64,000 nt of DNA, taken from assembly GCF_014197435.1 (NCBI RefSeq), contig NZ_JACIFP010000001.1:3658001-3722000 (forward strand). The letters are read 5' to 3'. The notes under the pieces are model-generated. The model saw only the letters and a program-made list of their open reading frames with translations. It did no database searches and was not told the DNA's origin. Origin of the DNA: Gordonia humi (GTDB lineage Bacteria > Actinomycetota > Actinomycetes > Mycobacteriales > Mycobacteriaceae). Numbering within the stretch: position 1 is the stretch's first letter; every line of letters starts with the position of its first letter. Made by a program: the position numbers and the translations under genes. Of this stretch, positions 9,248-20,214 are shown one piece after another.

Positions 9248-9994
9248 TCACTTCGTCGCGGACACCGCCGCCAGGGCGTCGGGCAGGGTGAACCGACCCG
9301 CGTAGAGGGCCTTGCCGATGATGGCGCCCTCCACTCCGAGATCGGTGAGTTCGGCGATCGCGACGAGATCGGCGATCGTCGACACGCCTCCGGAGGCGAC
9401 GACGGGGGCGTCGGTGGCGCGCGCGACCTGCGCGAGGAGGTCCAGGTTCGGTCCGGTCAGGGTGCCGTCCTTGCTGACATCGGTCACGACGTACCGCGCA
9501 CAGCCGTCGTTGTTCAACCGCTCCAGGGTGGCCCAGAGGTCGCCGCCGTCGGTGACCCAGCCGCGACCGCGCACCCGCCACGAGCCGTTCTCCCGCAGCA
9601 CGTCGAGACCGACCGCGATCTTGTCTCCGTGCTCGGCGATCGCCCGCGCACACCACTGCGGGTTCTCGATGGCCGCGGTGCCGAGATTGACACGGGTCGC
9701 GCCGGTGGCGAGGGCCGCGGCGAGGGTCCCATCGTCGCGGATCCCGCCGGAGAGCTCCACATGGATGTCGAGTTCGCTCGCCACCTCGGCGAGGAGCGCA
9801 CGGTTGTCGCCGCGACCGAAGGCCGCATCGAGATCGACCAGGTGCACCCACCGCGCACCGCCCGCCTGCCAGGCCCGTGCGGCGTCGCGCGGCGACCCGT
9901 ACGAGGTCTCCGATCCGGCTTCGCCCTGCACCAGGCGGACCGCCTGCCCATCGACGACGTCGACCGCAGGCAGCAGCTCCAGAGTGTTACCCAT
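9248..9994 (-). CDS. hisA: Phosphoribosyl isomerase (HisA/PriA)
   Basis: A 248-residue (beta-alpha)8 isomerase that converts ProFAR to PRFAR. It shows [21 protein letters not shown] with the catalytic aspartate, [38 protein letters not shown] with the second catalytic aspartate, and VVASGGVS. In actinobacteria lacking trpF this enzyme (PriA) also isomerises phosphoribosylanthranilate; no trpF is seen here and trpE is in the same operon, so a dual role is plausible but not shown. The ATG at 9994 lies 8 nt inside the upstream membrane gene. Confidence 0.93.
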   Translation of the reverse strand: MGNTLELLPAVDVVDGQAVRLVQGEAGSETSYGSPRDAARAWQAGGARWVHLVDLDAAFGRGDNRALLAEVASELDIHVELSGGIRDDGTLAAALATGATRVNLGTAAIENPQWCARAIAEHGDKIAVGLDVLRENGSWRVRGRGWVTDGGDLWATLERLNNDGCARYVVTDVSKDGTLTGPNLDLLAQVARATDAPVVASGGVSTIADLVAIAELTDLGVEGAIIGKALYAGRFTLPDALAAVSATK

Positions 9995-10280
9995 TGCGTT
10001 CAGTTCCCGTTTCCTCTTCGCGTGCCGCTGCCGCGGCACGTCGCTCATCGATCTCGGCCTGCACTCCGGCCATCATCCGCCGCGAGACCAGCGCGATCAC
10101 ACCGACGATCGCCACCACCGCGACGAGGGCGACGATCAGCGCCGCCGTCGCCGACACCTGTGCGACGAACAGGATGACGATCGCCGCCACCACGATGACG
10201 CCGGTGGCGGCTCCCAATGCATAGGCGACCAGCCGCCCGAACGAGAAGTCGGCCGACGCCGATCGCTTCTTCTCCCCCAT
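9987..10280 (-). CDS. Small membrane protein in the his operon
   Basis: A 97-residue protein with two hydrophobic segments, [21 protein letters not shown] and [22 protein letters not shown], between a short basic N-terminus ([16 protein letters not shown]) and an acidic/basic helical C-terminal tail ([13 protein letters not shown]). It starts at the ATG at 10280 immediately after hisH and its end overlaps hisA by 8 nt, so it is co-translated with histidine genes. I do not recognise a function. Comparable small membrane ORFs occur at this position in related genera by my recollection, which argues for a real gene. Confidence 0.75.
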   Translation of the reverse strand: MGEKKRSASADFSFGRLVAYALGAATGVIVVAAIVILFVAQVSATAALIVALVAVVAIVGVIALVSRRMMAGVQAEIDERRAAAAAREEETGTERNG

Positions 10281-10916
10281 CTACAGGCCCTCGATCCAGT
10301 TTCTCAGCAGGTGGGCCCCCACGTCGCCGGACTTCTCCGGATGGAACTGGGTCGCCGACAGCGGGCCGTTCTCGACGGCGGCCAGGAACGGCCCCCCGTG
10401 ATCGGCCCACGTCAGCTTCGGCGGCGCGATCTTCGAGCCGTCGGAGTCCATCTCCCACGACTGCACGCCGTACGAGTGGACGAAGTAGAAGCGCGCGTCG
10501 TCGTCGATGCCCGCGAAGAGCGCGGAGTCGTCCGGGGCGTCGACCGAGTTCCATCCCATGTGCGGAAGCACGTCGGCCTGCAAGCGGGTGACCGACCCCG
10601 GCCATTCGTCGCAGCCGGGAGTGTCGACACCGAATTCGACGCCTCGGCCGAACAGGATCTGCATGCCGACGCAGATGCCCAGGACCGGTCGGCCGCCGGC
10701 GAGACGCCGTCCGATGATCCGTTCACCGCGGACGGCGAGCAGCCCCTCCATGCAGGCGGCGAAGGCGCCGACACCCGGGACCAACAGCCCTTCGGCGTTG
10801 AGCGCGGTGTCGAAGTCGGCGGTGATCTCCACTTCGGCGCCCGCGCGTTCCAGAGCGCGCTGTGCGGATCGGAGATTGCCCGACCCGTAATCGAGGAGCG
10901 CGACCTTCCGGGTCAC
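10281..10916 (-). CDS. hisH: Imidazole glycerol phosphate synthase, glutaminase subunit
   Basis: A 211-residue class I glutamine amidotransferase that feeds ammonia to HisF. It has [13 protein letters not shown] at the N-terminus, the nucleophile elbow LGICVGMQ, and the catalytic histidine-glutamate pair in [10 protein letters not shown] chose the GTG at 10916 because GAAGGGGAGGG, a strong ribosome site, ends 4 nt before it. An ATG at 10940 is in frame but would bring that site inside the gene. There is a 40-nt gap from hisB. Confidence 0.93.
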   Translation of the reverse strand: MTRKVALLDYGSGNLRSAQRALERAGAEVEITADFDTALNAEGLLVPGVGAFAACMEGLLAVRGERIIGRRLAGGRPVLGICVGMQILFGRGVEFGVDTPGCDEWPGSVTRLQADVLPHMGWNSVDAPDDSALFAGIDDDARFYFVHSYGVQSWEMDSDGSKIAPPKLTWADHGGPFLAAVENGPLSATQFHPEKSGDVGAHLLRNWIEGL

Positions 10917-10956
10917 CGTGCCCTCCCCTTCGTCGCGCACCTCGTCGTCGCTGCGA

Positions 10957-14080
<3,124 letters not shown>

Positions 14081-14117
14081 GTGAATCTCTTTTCTCGATG
14101 GATGGTGGGTTCTCACC

Positions 14118-14147
14118 AGGATATGCGGTGCGCGCAAACTGTTTGCG
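14118..14147 (-). promoter_or_regulatory. Putative his operon promoter with a 15-bp palindrome
   Basis: On the minus strand TATCCT (14118-14123) is a good actinobacterial -10 (TAnnnT), giving a leader of about 30 nt before hisD. A near-perfect 15-bp palindrome, CGCAAAC-T-GTTTGCG, occupies 14133-14147, just upstream of the -10 and across the spacer/-35 side. This is a plausible operator for the his-trp operon. The binding protein is not known. No canonical TTGACA -35 was found. Confidence 0.45.
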
Positions 14148-14217
14148 GGTGGACCGTGGTCGCGGAGACCTCCGCGCGGTGCGCGGGACGGTGCCGGATC
14201 GAACCGTCGCCGACGGC

Positions 14218-14223
14218 TACCCT
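14218..14223 (+). promoter_or_regulatory. -10 element (TACCCT) giving a leaderless start
   Basis: TACCCT fits the actinobacterial TAnnnT -10 and ends 6 nt before the ATG at 14230, so transcription would begin at or next to the start codon. No ribosome site precedes the gene. No clear -35 was seen. Confidence 0.4.
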
Positions 14224-14229
14224 CGATTC

Positions 14230-14622
14230 ATGCCGACGACCCGCCGTACCGACGCCTCCGTCGAGGATTTCATCGCGGCGGTGCCGAACGCCCGACGACG
14301 CGACGACACCGTCGCCGCGGTCCGGCTGATCCGCGACACGATCGGCGAGGACCCCTCGATGTGGGGGCCGTCGATCATCGGATTCGGCGACCGCCCCTAC
14401 CGCACTGCTGACGGCCGCGAACACGAGTGGTTCGCGGTCGGGCTCTCGCCGCGCCGCCAGGCCCTCACGCTGTACGGTCTCACCGCCGACGGCTCCAACG
14501 GCGACCTCCTCGACGGGCTCGGCCCGCACACGACCGGAAAAGGGTGCCTGTACATCGCGCGCCTCGCCGACGTCGACGCATCGGTCCTGACCGAGCTGAT
14601 CGCGCGGGCGTGGACGTCGTGA
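14230..14622 (+). CDS. DUF1801 family protein
   Basis: A 130-residue protein with SVEDFIAAVPNARRRDD, AAVRLIRDTIGEDPSMWGPSIIGFG and FAVGLSPRRQALTLYG, the pattern of the small DUF1801 (YdhG/YjbR-like alpha/beta) family. The end has GKGCLYIARLADVD. The biochemical role of the family is not established. It is divergent from hisD and probably leaderless. The ATG at 14230 was preferred to an upstream in-frame start because of the -10 spacing. It ends 18 nt from the convergent acetyltransferase. Confidence 0.8.
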   Translation: MPTTRRTDASVEDFIAAVPNARRRDDTVAAVRLIRDTIGEDPSMWGPSIIGFGDRPYRTADGREHEWFAVGLSPRRQALTLYGLTADGSNGDLLDGLGPHTTGKGCLYIARLADVDASVLTELIARAWTS

Positions 14623-14643
14623 CGGCGGACCGTCGTGCCGTCA
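14620..14643. terminator. Possible bidirectional terminator hairpin
   Basis: TGACGGC and GCCGTCA form a 7-bp inverted repeat around a 10-nt loop between two convergent genes. The stem includes both stop codons. It is short and has no T-tract, so the call is weak. Confidence 0.35.
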
Positions 14644-15114
14644 GCTGACCGGATCGTGCGGTCGTCCGACGCGGCGCATCGGGACATGAGGTATCCCGTC
14701 CTCTAGGAACTCCGGGCCGTCGGCGACGTAACCCCAGCGGCCGTACATCGACTCGAGGTGCTTCTGTGCGTCGAGGACACTCGGCCGCTCACCGATCTCG
14801 GTGACGACGGCGTCGAGGATCGCCCTGGTCAGTCCGGTCCCCCGGAGTTCGTGCCGGGTGCACACGCGACCGATCCGCATCTGCGTGGTGCCATCGGGCA
14901 GTTCGTCGACCAGCAGGCGCGCGGTCGCGATCGGACTCCCGTCCGGATCGGCGCACCAGTAGTGCACCGTGCTCGCCTCCGCGTCCCGGCCGTCGATCTC
15001 CGGATACGGACAGTTCTGTTCGACGACGAACACGTCGACCCGCAGCTTCAATATCCCGTGCAGCGTGGCTGGATCGAGTTCGACGAGAGGCGCGGAGTGC
15101 ACGAAGTGAGTCAT
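14641..15114 (-). CDS. GNAT N-acetyltransferase, ElaA type
   Basis: A 157-residue acetyltransferase. The N-terminal half has LKLRVDVFVVEQNCPYPEIDGRD and HYWC, the recognisable ElaA pattern. The acetyl-CoA-binding part is RIGRVCTRHELRGTGLTRAILD, followed by DAQKHLESMYGRWGY and PHVPMRR. ElaA substrates are not well defined. The ATG at 15114 opens toward a 372-nt intergenic stretch; no strong promoter was recognised there. Confidence 0.85.
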   Translation of the reverse strand: MTHFVHSAPLVELDPATLHGILKLRVDVFVVEQNCPYPEIDGRDAEASTVHYWCADPDGSPIATARLLVDELPDGTTQMRIGRVCTRHELRGTGLTRAILDAVVTEIGERPSVLDAQKHLESMYGRWGYVADGPEFLEDGIPHVPMRRVGRPHDPVS

Positions 15115-15486
15115 CGCCGACCATGATGCCCGACGGCCGCGCTCCGGGCCGGGCGTTGTGCACGTCTGCTCACCGCCGGACCCTCCGACGACGCGGGCTC
15201 TCCGGCCGATCCGCCCGCGACGATCTCCGACGTCATCGTCCTCGACGAGACTCCCGACCTCGCTCCGACCCCTGCGCGTGCGGAGCGTCGGGCGAGAACG
15301 ACGTGTATCGCGTGCGTGCGTCGCGACCGGCTCGCCGTCCGCGCGACGCGGACATCGTGGCGGTCGACTGTCCGGACGGTGGTGACGCCACCACCCGACC
15401 GAACGCCTGAGCCGCTGTCGGAGGCGGGCGATACGGTCCGATCATCGCTGGAGCACACCCGCTGTCGAGCCGATGAGGAGACCATC
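15115..15486. other. Intergenic stretch between divergent genes
   Basis: This 372-nt stretch separates the divergent acetyltransferase and zinc-ribbon-like genes. The reading frame of the downstream gene is open back to about 15127 but has no convincing start codon or ribosome site upstream of 15487, and its predicted sequence is low-complexity and arginine/threonine-rich. A TACGGT at 15432-15437 could be a -10 element. I see no repeat, RNA or recognisable remnant. Confidence 0.4.
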
Positions 15487-16044
15487 GTGAACCGCAGTTC
15501 GCCGCCGACGACCGGGCGGTGCGCCGTCTGCGCCAAGGTGTCGTTCACCAGCCGTCAGGCCGCGCGCCGCGCCGCACGTCGGCACAGCACGTTCGACGTG
15601 CAGCCGTATCGGTGTCCGGCGGGCAACGGGATCCACCTCGGACATCGCCCGAGTGGCGTGGCCAGGGGCGAGTTGACACGCGGCGAGTTCAACCGAGGCG
15701 TCCGTCCGCACCGAACACGGCCCGTCGCCGAAGCCGTCCGCGCCCGGTTCGACGACATCTTCCCACCCGCCGAGCTCAACGCCTTCGGGCCGGACTTCGC
15801 CCGCGAGCTCGTTGCCCTGCACGAGGTCCTCGGCGACTGGCCGACCTGGCGACAGTCGCTGCTCCGCTTCGCCTCGAGCGCCGATCATCCGGCCCAGCGA
15901 CTGCTCACGCCGTCCGCGGGACATCCCCGATACCAGTGGCGTGAAGACTCGACCCGCCTATTGATGGAGGAGCTCCGCGACTTCCGTTGGATCGAGTTCA
16001 CCGATGCGCCGCGGTCGTTGCGGCCGGGCACTCGCGCGTACTGA
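15487..16044 (+). CDS. Hypothetical protein with N-terminal zinc-ribbon-like cysteines
   Basis: A 185-residue protein beginning at the GTG at 15487, behind a strong ribosome site (GATGAGGAGA). The N-terminal 45 residues hold CAVCAKVSF and YRCPAGNGIHLGH, two Cys clusters plus histidines that look like a degenerate zinc ribbon. Similar short modules of the type 'YRCP...WHLGH' are common in actinobacterial small proteins. The rest (EAVRARFDDIFPPAELNAFG onward) is helical with no known motif. Function unknown; it is flanked by intergenic sequence on both sides and seems to be a single-gene unit. Confidence 0.68.
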   Translation: MNRSSPPTTGRCAVCAKVSFTSRQAARRAARRHSTFDVQPYRCPAGNGIHLGHRPSGVARGELTRGEFNRGVRPHRTRPVAEAVRARFDDIFPPAELNAFGPDFARELVALHEVLGDWPTWRQSLLRFASSADHPAQRLLTPSAGHPRYQWREDSTRLLMEELRDFRWIEFTDAPRSLRPGTRAY

Positions 16045-16336
16045 ACGCGTGATCGCCGGACGCGGAGTGCGCGGGACAGGTCGCCGGGTCAGGATGTCGG
16101 GGTCAGGATGTCGTACGCGAGGAGAAGGCTGCGAGCACTCTGGCCGGAATTCAGTCTGTTCGTCGATCCGGCATCGCGACGCGCGGACTGGCGGACCGTC
16201 CGCGAGAACGACGGACTGAGCCGCTCGCTGGTCGCGGCATGGCCGACGACCGACATCGTCTGCCACGGCGACGACATGGCGATGAGACACGCCGCGCCAC
16301 CACGCACGAGGCGCAGAATGCGCGCTGATCGAACTC

Positions 16337-16365
16337 TTGTGCTATCGAACATGTGAGCGTATGAT
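16337..16365 (+). promoter_or_regulatory. Promoter of the DUF222/HNH gene
   Basis: TTGTGC at 16337-16342 and TATGAT at 16360-16365 are separated by exactly 17 nt, a good sigma-70-like promoter. It would start transcription near 16372 and give a leader of about 245 nt before the ATG at 16616. The local sequence is more AT-rich than its surroundings. Confidence 0.6.
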
Positions 16366-16395
16366 TTGTGTCACACGTTGTTTGAGAACTACATA

Positions 16396-16572
16396 GCCGT
16401 CGCCCCGCAGGCGACTTCGCGGTAAGCGATCCCCGGTGGGATCGAACTGCAGCGAAGGGCGTGGCGACGGCACCCCGTTCCGGGACGTGACCCGGAACGG
16501 TCGAGCCCACGGCCACTCGATGGCGACTGATCGCATGTTCCACGTCACGTACCGCCGCGACGGCTTCGCGGC
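16396..16572 (+). ncRNA. Structured 5' leader of the DUF222/HNH gene
   Basis: Three strong stem-loops follow one another in the leader. The first is nested: GCCGTCGCC (16396-16404) pairs with GGCGACGGC (16463-16471); inside it CTTCGC (16415-16420) pairs with GCGAAG (16452-16457); and inside that GATCCC-CGGT-GGGATC makes a hairpin at 16428-16443. The second is a perfect 10-bp stem, CCGTTCCGGG (16475-16484) with CCCGGAACGG (16491-16500), loop ACGTGA. The third is GCCGCGA (16554-16560) with TCGCGGC (16566-16572). The complementarity is read directly; a regulatory role, for example attenuation or translational control, is inference. It matches no riboswitch class I know. Confidence 0.5.
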
Positions 16573-16603
16573 AACGTTCGTCACGCTCGACGCCCCTCAA
16601 TGA
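16436..16603 (+). CDS. Possible 55-aa ORF in the leader
   Basis: An open frame from a GTG at 16436 ends with TGA at 16601-16603, directly before the ribosome site of the DUF222 gene. Third codon positions are about 80% G/C, close to neighbouring genes, and the C-terminal part (MFHVTYRRDGFAATFVTL) looks protein-like. Internal ATGs at 16520 and 16535 would give 27- and 22-aa products. None of the starts has a clear ribosome site, and the same bases form strong hairpins, so the coding call is doubtful. Confidence 0.25.
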   Translation: MGSNCSEGRGDGTPFRDVTRNGRAHGHSMATDRMFHVTYRRDGFAATFVTLDAPQ

Positions 16604-16615
16604 AAGGAGGGTGCC

Positions 16616-17974
16616 ATGTTCACTTCACTCATCAGCGAGTTTGCCGACCGGCTGGTCGACGAACTCGCACCGCTCACCGCCGACGAAGGCACAGCCGAGG
16701 ACAGCCCGCGGCTGATTGCGCGCCTCGATCGCCTCTCGCACGTCGGCGTCGATGATGCCGAGGTGCTGGCGGCACTCGTCGAGACCGCGCGACTGCGCAA
16801 TCTCGTCGATGCGGTCCAGACGCAGCTCGTATCGGCCGCGTCCCGGATCGGGATTCCGGGACGGAAGAAGCTCCGCTCGCCGGCGGCACTGCTGACCGAG
16901 ATCGGCGTACCGCCTGCGGTCGCGTATCGAACCGTCCGCAACGGAGTCCATGCGGACGCCCTGCCGGCGGTCGCACAGGGCATGCGCGACGGATCACTCG
17001 CTCCGGAGAAGGCCGACGCCGTCGGCCGCGGAGTCGACTTCGTCCAGAAGCGCGTCCCGCTCGACGACGAGACGAAGGTCTCGCTCACTCGGAAGCTGCT
17101 GGCGCAGGACACTCCGGGCGATATCGACAAGCGGGCACGCGAGTTCGCGATCGCGGCAGGCGGCGACGGCGCCGAGTCCGATGCGATTCCAGTCGCCGAG
17201 AACGCCGAGCTCAACGAGATGACGTTGTCGTCGAACGACGAGGGTCGCCTGACCGCGGAGATCGACCTCGACGTGTTGACCGGGGAGGAGCTGTCACAGG
17301 CCTTGGATCCGTTGATGCAACCGGTGGCCGAGGCAGACGGCTCGCCCGACAAGCGGTCGGGCAAGCAACGCCGGGCCGACGCGTTCGGTCAGATCGTTCG
17401 GGCGTACCTGTCCCGGTCCGACCGTCCGACGTCGGGCGGGGTCCTCCCCCACGCGACGCTGGTGATTCCCGCGGGCCGGTCGGTCGGCGGATCGCCGCCG
17501 ATCGGGCGGAGTCCGGTTGCCTCGACCGTCTTCACCGGCCCGGTCTCGACCGCGACTGTCGCGCTCGTGCTGTGCGACTCCGCGATCTCAGCGGTCACCG
17601 TCGATGCGACCGGGGCGCCACTGCACGTCGGACGCGAACAACGGCTGTTCACCTCAGCGATGCGGCGAGCGCTCCTGGTCCGCGACCAGTGCTGTGCCCG
17701 ACCCGGCTGCGGCCGACCGGCGAGCTGGTGCGACATCCACCACGTCGTCCCCTGGTCCGAGGGCGGTGAGACCGGCATCGAGAACGGCGTCCTGCTCTGT
17801 CGGCGCTGCCACACGCTGGTCCATCACGGCGGATGGACGGTGTTCATCGGCGACGACGGGCACCCGTGGTTCGTCCCGCCGGCCGACGGCGCCGGTTCGA
17901 GCAACGAGGGCGTGCCGATCCGGTCCCATGCGCGACGGACGTTGACGATCCACGAGACCGCTGACGCGGCCTGA
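16616..17974 (+). CDS. DUF222 / HNH endonuclease domain protein (13E12 repeat family)
   Basis: A 452-residue protein with the helical DUF222 region in the N-terminal two thirds and a C-terminal HNH nuclease domain at about residues 359-405: CARPGCGRPASWCDIHHVVPW, GGETGIENGVLLCRRCHTLVHHGGW. The cysteine pairs, DIHH and the final HH are intact, so the nuclease site is probably functional. The start is the ATG at 16616 with a near-perfect AAGGAGGG ribosome site. This family is multicopy and variable in number in Mycobacteriales and is often treated as mobile or parasitic; its physiological role is unknown. A second, clearly different member is at 59691-61205. Confidence 0.88.
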   Translation: MFTSLISEFADRLVDELAPLTADEGTAEDSPRLIARLDRLSHVGVDDAEVLAALVETARLRNLVDAVQTQLVSAASRIGIPGRKKLRSPAALLTEIGVPPAVAYRTVRNGVHADALPAVAQGMRDGSLAPEKADAVGRGVDFVQKRVPLDDETKVSLTRKLLAQDTPGDIDKRAREFAIAAGGDGAESDAIPVAENAELNEMTLSSNDEGRLTAEIDLDVLTGEELSQALDPLMQPVAEADGSPDKRSGKQRRADAFGQIVRAYLSRSDRPTSGGVLPHATLVIPAGRSVGGSPPIGRSPVASTVFTGPVSTATVALVLCDSAISAVTVDATGAPLHVGREQRLFTSAMRRALLVRDQCCARPGCGRPASWCDIHHVVPWSEGGETGIENGVLLCRRCHTLVHHGGWTVFIGDDGHPWFVPPADGAGSSNEGVPIRSHARRTLTIHETADAA

Positions 17975-18011
17975 GACGAGCCGAACCCGATCGGCCCGAG
18001 CGAACCGGGAC

Positions 18012-18902
18012 CTACATGTCCAGTCCGAAGTCGAGCACGGTCACCGAATGAGTGAGGGCGCCGACGGCGAGATAGTCGACGCCGGTCCGCGCGTAGTCCA
18101 TGGCCGCCTCGAGCGAGAGTCCTCCCGAGGATTCCAGCTTGGTCTCCGGCGCCTTCGCGTCTCGACGCTGGACGGCCATCTGGGTCTCCCAGGGCTCGAA
18201 GTTGTCCAGCAACACCAGCTGCGGGTTCAATGCCAGGACCTCGTCGAACTGGGCCAGCGAGTCGACCTCCACCTCGACCGGCATCTCGGGGGCGACGGCA
18301 CGCACCGCCTCGAGAGCGTTCGCGACACCTCCGGCAGCGACGACGTGGTTGTCCTTGATCAGCGCGGCGTCGCCGAGACCCATACGGTGGTTGACGCCAC
18401 CGCCCGCGCGAACCGCGTACTTCTGCAGGGCGCGCATCCCCGGCATCGTCTTACGGGAGTCACGGATCTTGGCGTTCGTCCCATCGACGGCCGCCACCCA
18501 GGCCGCGGTCGCGGTCGCGATGCCGGACAGGTGGCACAGCAGGTTGAGGGCGGTGCGTTCGGCGGTGAGCAGCGACCGCGTCGGAGCGGTCACCGCGAGT
18601 GCCACAGTGCCGGGCTCGACGGTCGAACCGTCGTCGATCCGCGCGGATACCTCGTAGCCTCCCTCACCGATCACCTGGTCGAACACGGCGAGCACCGCGG
18701 GCAGACCGGCCACCACGCCGTGCTGGCGTGAGACGATCTTCGCCTCCGCCGTGGCATCGTCGGGGACCGTGGCCAGCGAAGTGATGTCCGGGCCGTACCG
18801 CAGATCCTCGATCAGCGCGGTACGGATCAACGCGAGCAGATCCTCGTCGACGTCGAGGACGAGTTCGCCGGATGCGGACTCCGACCCGATGAACGACGTC
18901 AT
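18012..18902 (-). CDS. nadC: Nicotinate-nucleotide pyrophosphorylase (carboxylating)
   Basis: A 296-residue quinolinate phosphoribosyltransferase forming nicotinate mononucleotide from quinolinate and PRPP. Motifs are [79 protein letters not shown] and [21 protein letters not shown]. The arginine, lysine and histidine positions for substrate binding (SRKT, NHRMGL, KDNH) are present. The ATG at 18902 overlaps the nadA stop (ATGA). No nadB separates the two genes, unlike the nadA-nadB-nadC order in mycobacteria. Confidence 0.95.
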   Translation of the reverse strand: MTSFIGSESASGELVLDVDEDLLALIRTALIEDLRYGPDITSLATVPDDATAEAKIVSRQHGVVAGLPAVLAVFDQVIGEGGYEVSARIDDGSTVEPGTVALAVTAPTRSLLTAERTALNLLCHLSGIATATAAWVAAVDGTNAKIRDSRKTMPGMRALQKYAVRAGGGVNHRMGLGDAALIKDNHVVAAGGVANALEAVRAVAPEMPVEVEVDSLAQFDEVLALNPQLVLLDNFEPWETQMAVQRRDAKAPETKLESSGGLSLEAAMDYARTGVDYLAVGALTHSVTVLDFGLDM

Positions 18903-19954
18903 TCGCCTCCTCCCGGGTTGCCGATCGCGATCATCCGCTCCACCGACAGGCGGGCGCGCTCGGCGACGTCGGGCGCCACATGGACCTCGTCCTTGCCCTC
19001 GGTGAGACAGCGCAGCAGTGCCGCGGGGGTGATCATCTTCATGTACGGGCAGGCCGCACGCGAGTTCACGGCCTGGAAGTCGACCTCGGGCGCCGCGCGC
19101 CGCAGCTGGTGCAGCATGCCGACCTCGGTCGCGACGAGGACCTGCTTCGCATGCGTCGCCCGGGCGGCGTCGATCATTCCGCCGGTCGACAGGATCTGCA
19201 CGCGATCCTGCGGGACCGTTCCCTCGCCGGCGAGGTAGAGTGCGCTCGTCGCGCAACCGCACTCCGGGTGAATGAAGAGCGCCGCATCCGGGTGCGAATC
19301 GACCTGATCGGTCAACTCGTCTCCGTTGATGCCCGCGTGCACGTGGCACTCGCCCGCCCAGATGTGGATGTTGTCGCGGCCGGTCTCACGCTTGACGTGC
19401 GCGCCGAGGAACTGGTCCGGCAGAAACAGGACCTCACGATCCGGATCGATCGACGCGACGACATCGACGGCGTTCGACGAGGTACAGCAGATGTCGGTCA
19501 GTCCCTTCACCTCGGCCGTCGTGTTCACATACGAGACCACCAGAGCGTCCGGGTAGTCGGCCTTCCACGCACGCAGATCGTCGGCGGTGATCGAGTCGGC
19601 GAGCGAGCACCCGGCGCGTTCGTCCGGGATCAGGACGCGCTTCTCGGGCGAGAGGATCTTCGCGGTCTCGGCCATGAAGTGCACACCGCAGAAGATGATC
19701 TCGTCGGCCTCGACTTCGGCGGCGATCCGGGACAGCGCCAGGGAGTCGCCGACGTGGTCGGCGATGTCCTGGATCGCGGGCAGCTGGTAGTTGTGGGCGA
19801 GGATCGTCGCATTGCGCGCCTTCGCGAGCCGCTTGATCTCGGCGGCCCACGCGGCGTCGGCGTCGACTCCCCCGTAGGCTGCGGGAATGCCGTGGCGGGG
19901 ATCGGGCATGCCGAGATCGGTCTCGGTCCGGGTGATCATGGTTCCAGTGGTCAT
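18899..19954 (-). CDS. nadA: Quinolinate synthase
   Basis: A 351-residue [4Fe-4S] quinolinate synthase that condenses iminoaspartate with dihydroxyacetone phosphate. Repeat-domain landmarks are [66 protein letters not shown] and [12 protein letters not shown]. The three cluster cysteines are those in [15 protein letters not shown] and RAACPYMK. The ATG at 19954 is preceded by a GGAG ribosome site; a longer open frame has none. It is divergent from the NrtR-type regulator. Confidence 0.95.
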   Translation of the reverse strand: MTTGTMITRTETDLGMPDPRHGIPAAYGGVDADAAWAAEIKRLAKARNATILAHNYQLPAIQDIADHVGDSLALSRIAAEVEADEIIFCGVHFMAETAKILSPEKRVLIPDERAGCSLADSITADDLRAWKADYPDALVVSYVNTTAEVKGLTDICCTSSNAVDVVASIDPDREVLFLPDQFLGAHVKRETGRDNIHIWAGECHVHAGINGDELTDQVDSHPDAALFIHPECGCATSALYLAGEGTVPQDRVQILSTGGMIDAARATHAKQVLVATEVGMLHQLRRAAPEVDFQAVNSRAACPYMKMITPAALLRCLTEGKDEVHVAPDVAERARLSVERMIAIGNPGGGE

Positions 19955-20202
19955 GGCGGGAGCTCCATTCGCATCGCCTCCGACGACGGGCCGTGTCGCG
20001 GAGCAGGTCTGCGGGTTTCCGACTGTTGATCGATAACCTCGCGGCCATCGTATCACCGAACGATGTGACGGCGTTCGCACCGTACGACGGAACGGGCGGC
20101 GCACGGATTCCTCCCACGATTCCCGGCGTCGTCGTGTCGACGCCGATCCGGACTCCGACCTCGCCCGGGACAGCCCTCGTCGGCCCGGCCGTCACGCCCG
20201 CA
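19955..20202. promoter_or_regulatory. nadA-nrtR intergenic region with candidate operators
   Basis: This region holds the divergent promoters of nadA and the NrtR-type regulator. Two dyads are visible: an imperfect 23-nt dyad running from GATAAC to GTATC (20032-20054), and CGAACG/CGTTCG (20057-20062 and 20072-20077) with a 9-nt spacer. NrtR regulators in mycobacteria control nadABC from such a divergent region, so one of these is a reasonable operator candidate. I cannot match either to a consensus with confidence. Confidence 0.35.
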
Positions 20203-20208
20203 TAGACT
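20203..20208 (+). promoter_or_regulatory. -10 element (TAGACT) giving a leaderless start
   Basis: TAGACT fits TAnnnT and ends 6 nt before the ATG at 20215 of the regulator gene. No ribosome site is present, so a leaderless transcript is likely. Confidence 0.45.
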
Positions 20209-20214
20209 CGCTTC

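Noticed and set aside
10917..10940. Earlier ATG start for hisH.
   Set aside because: The strong GGGGAGGG ribosome site sits between it and the GTG at 10916, right before the conserved N-terminus.
15123..15410. A 95-aa ORF in the gap before the zinc-ribbon-like gene.
   Set aside because: Starts without a ribosome site and has a non-coding, Arg/Asp-rich composition.
16108..16356. An 82-aa ORF before the DUF222 promoter.
   Set aside because: No ribosome site, no recognisable motif, Arg-rich, and it runs through the likely promoter.
16344..16360. Possible SOS (LexA) box, CGAACATG, in the DUF222 promoter.
   Set aside because: Only one half resembles the mycobacterial TCGAAC-N4-GTTCGA site; the second half does not match. 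Some 13E12 genes are known LexA targets, but this site does not support it.
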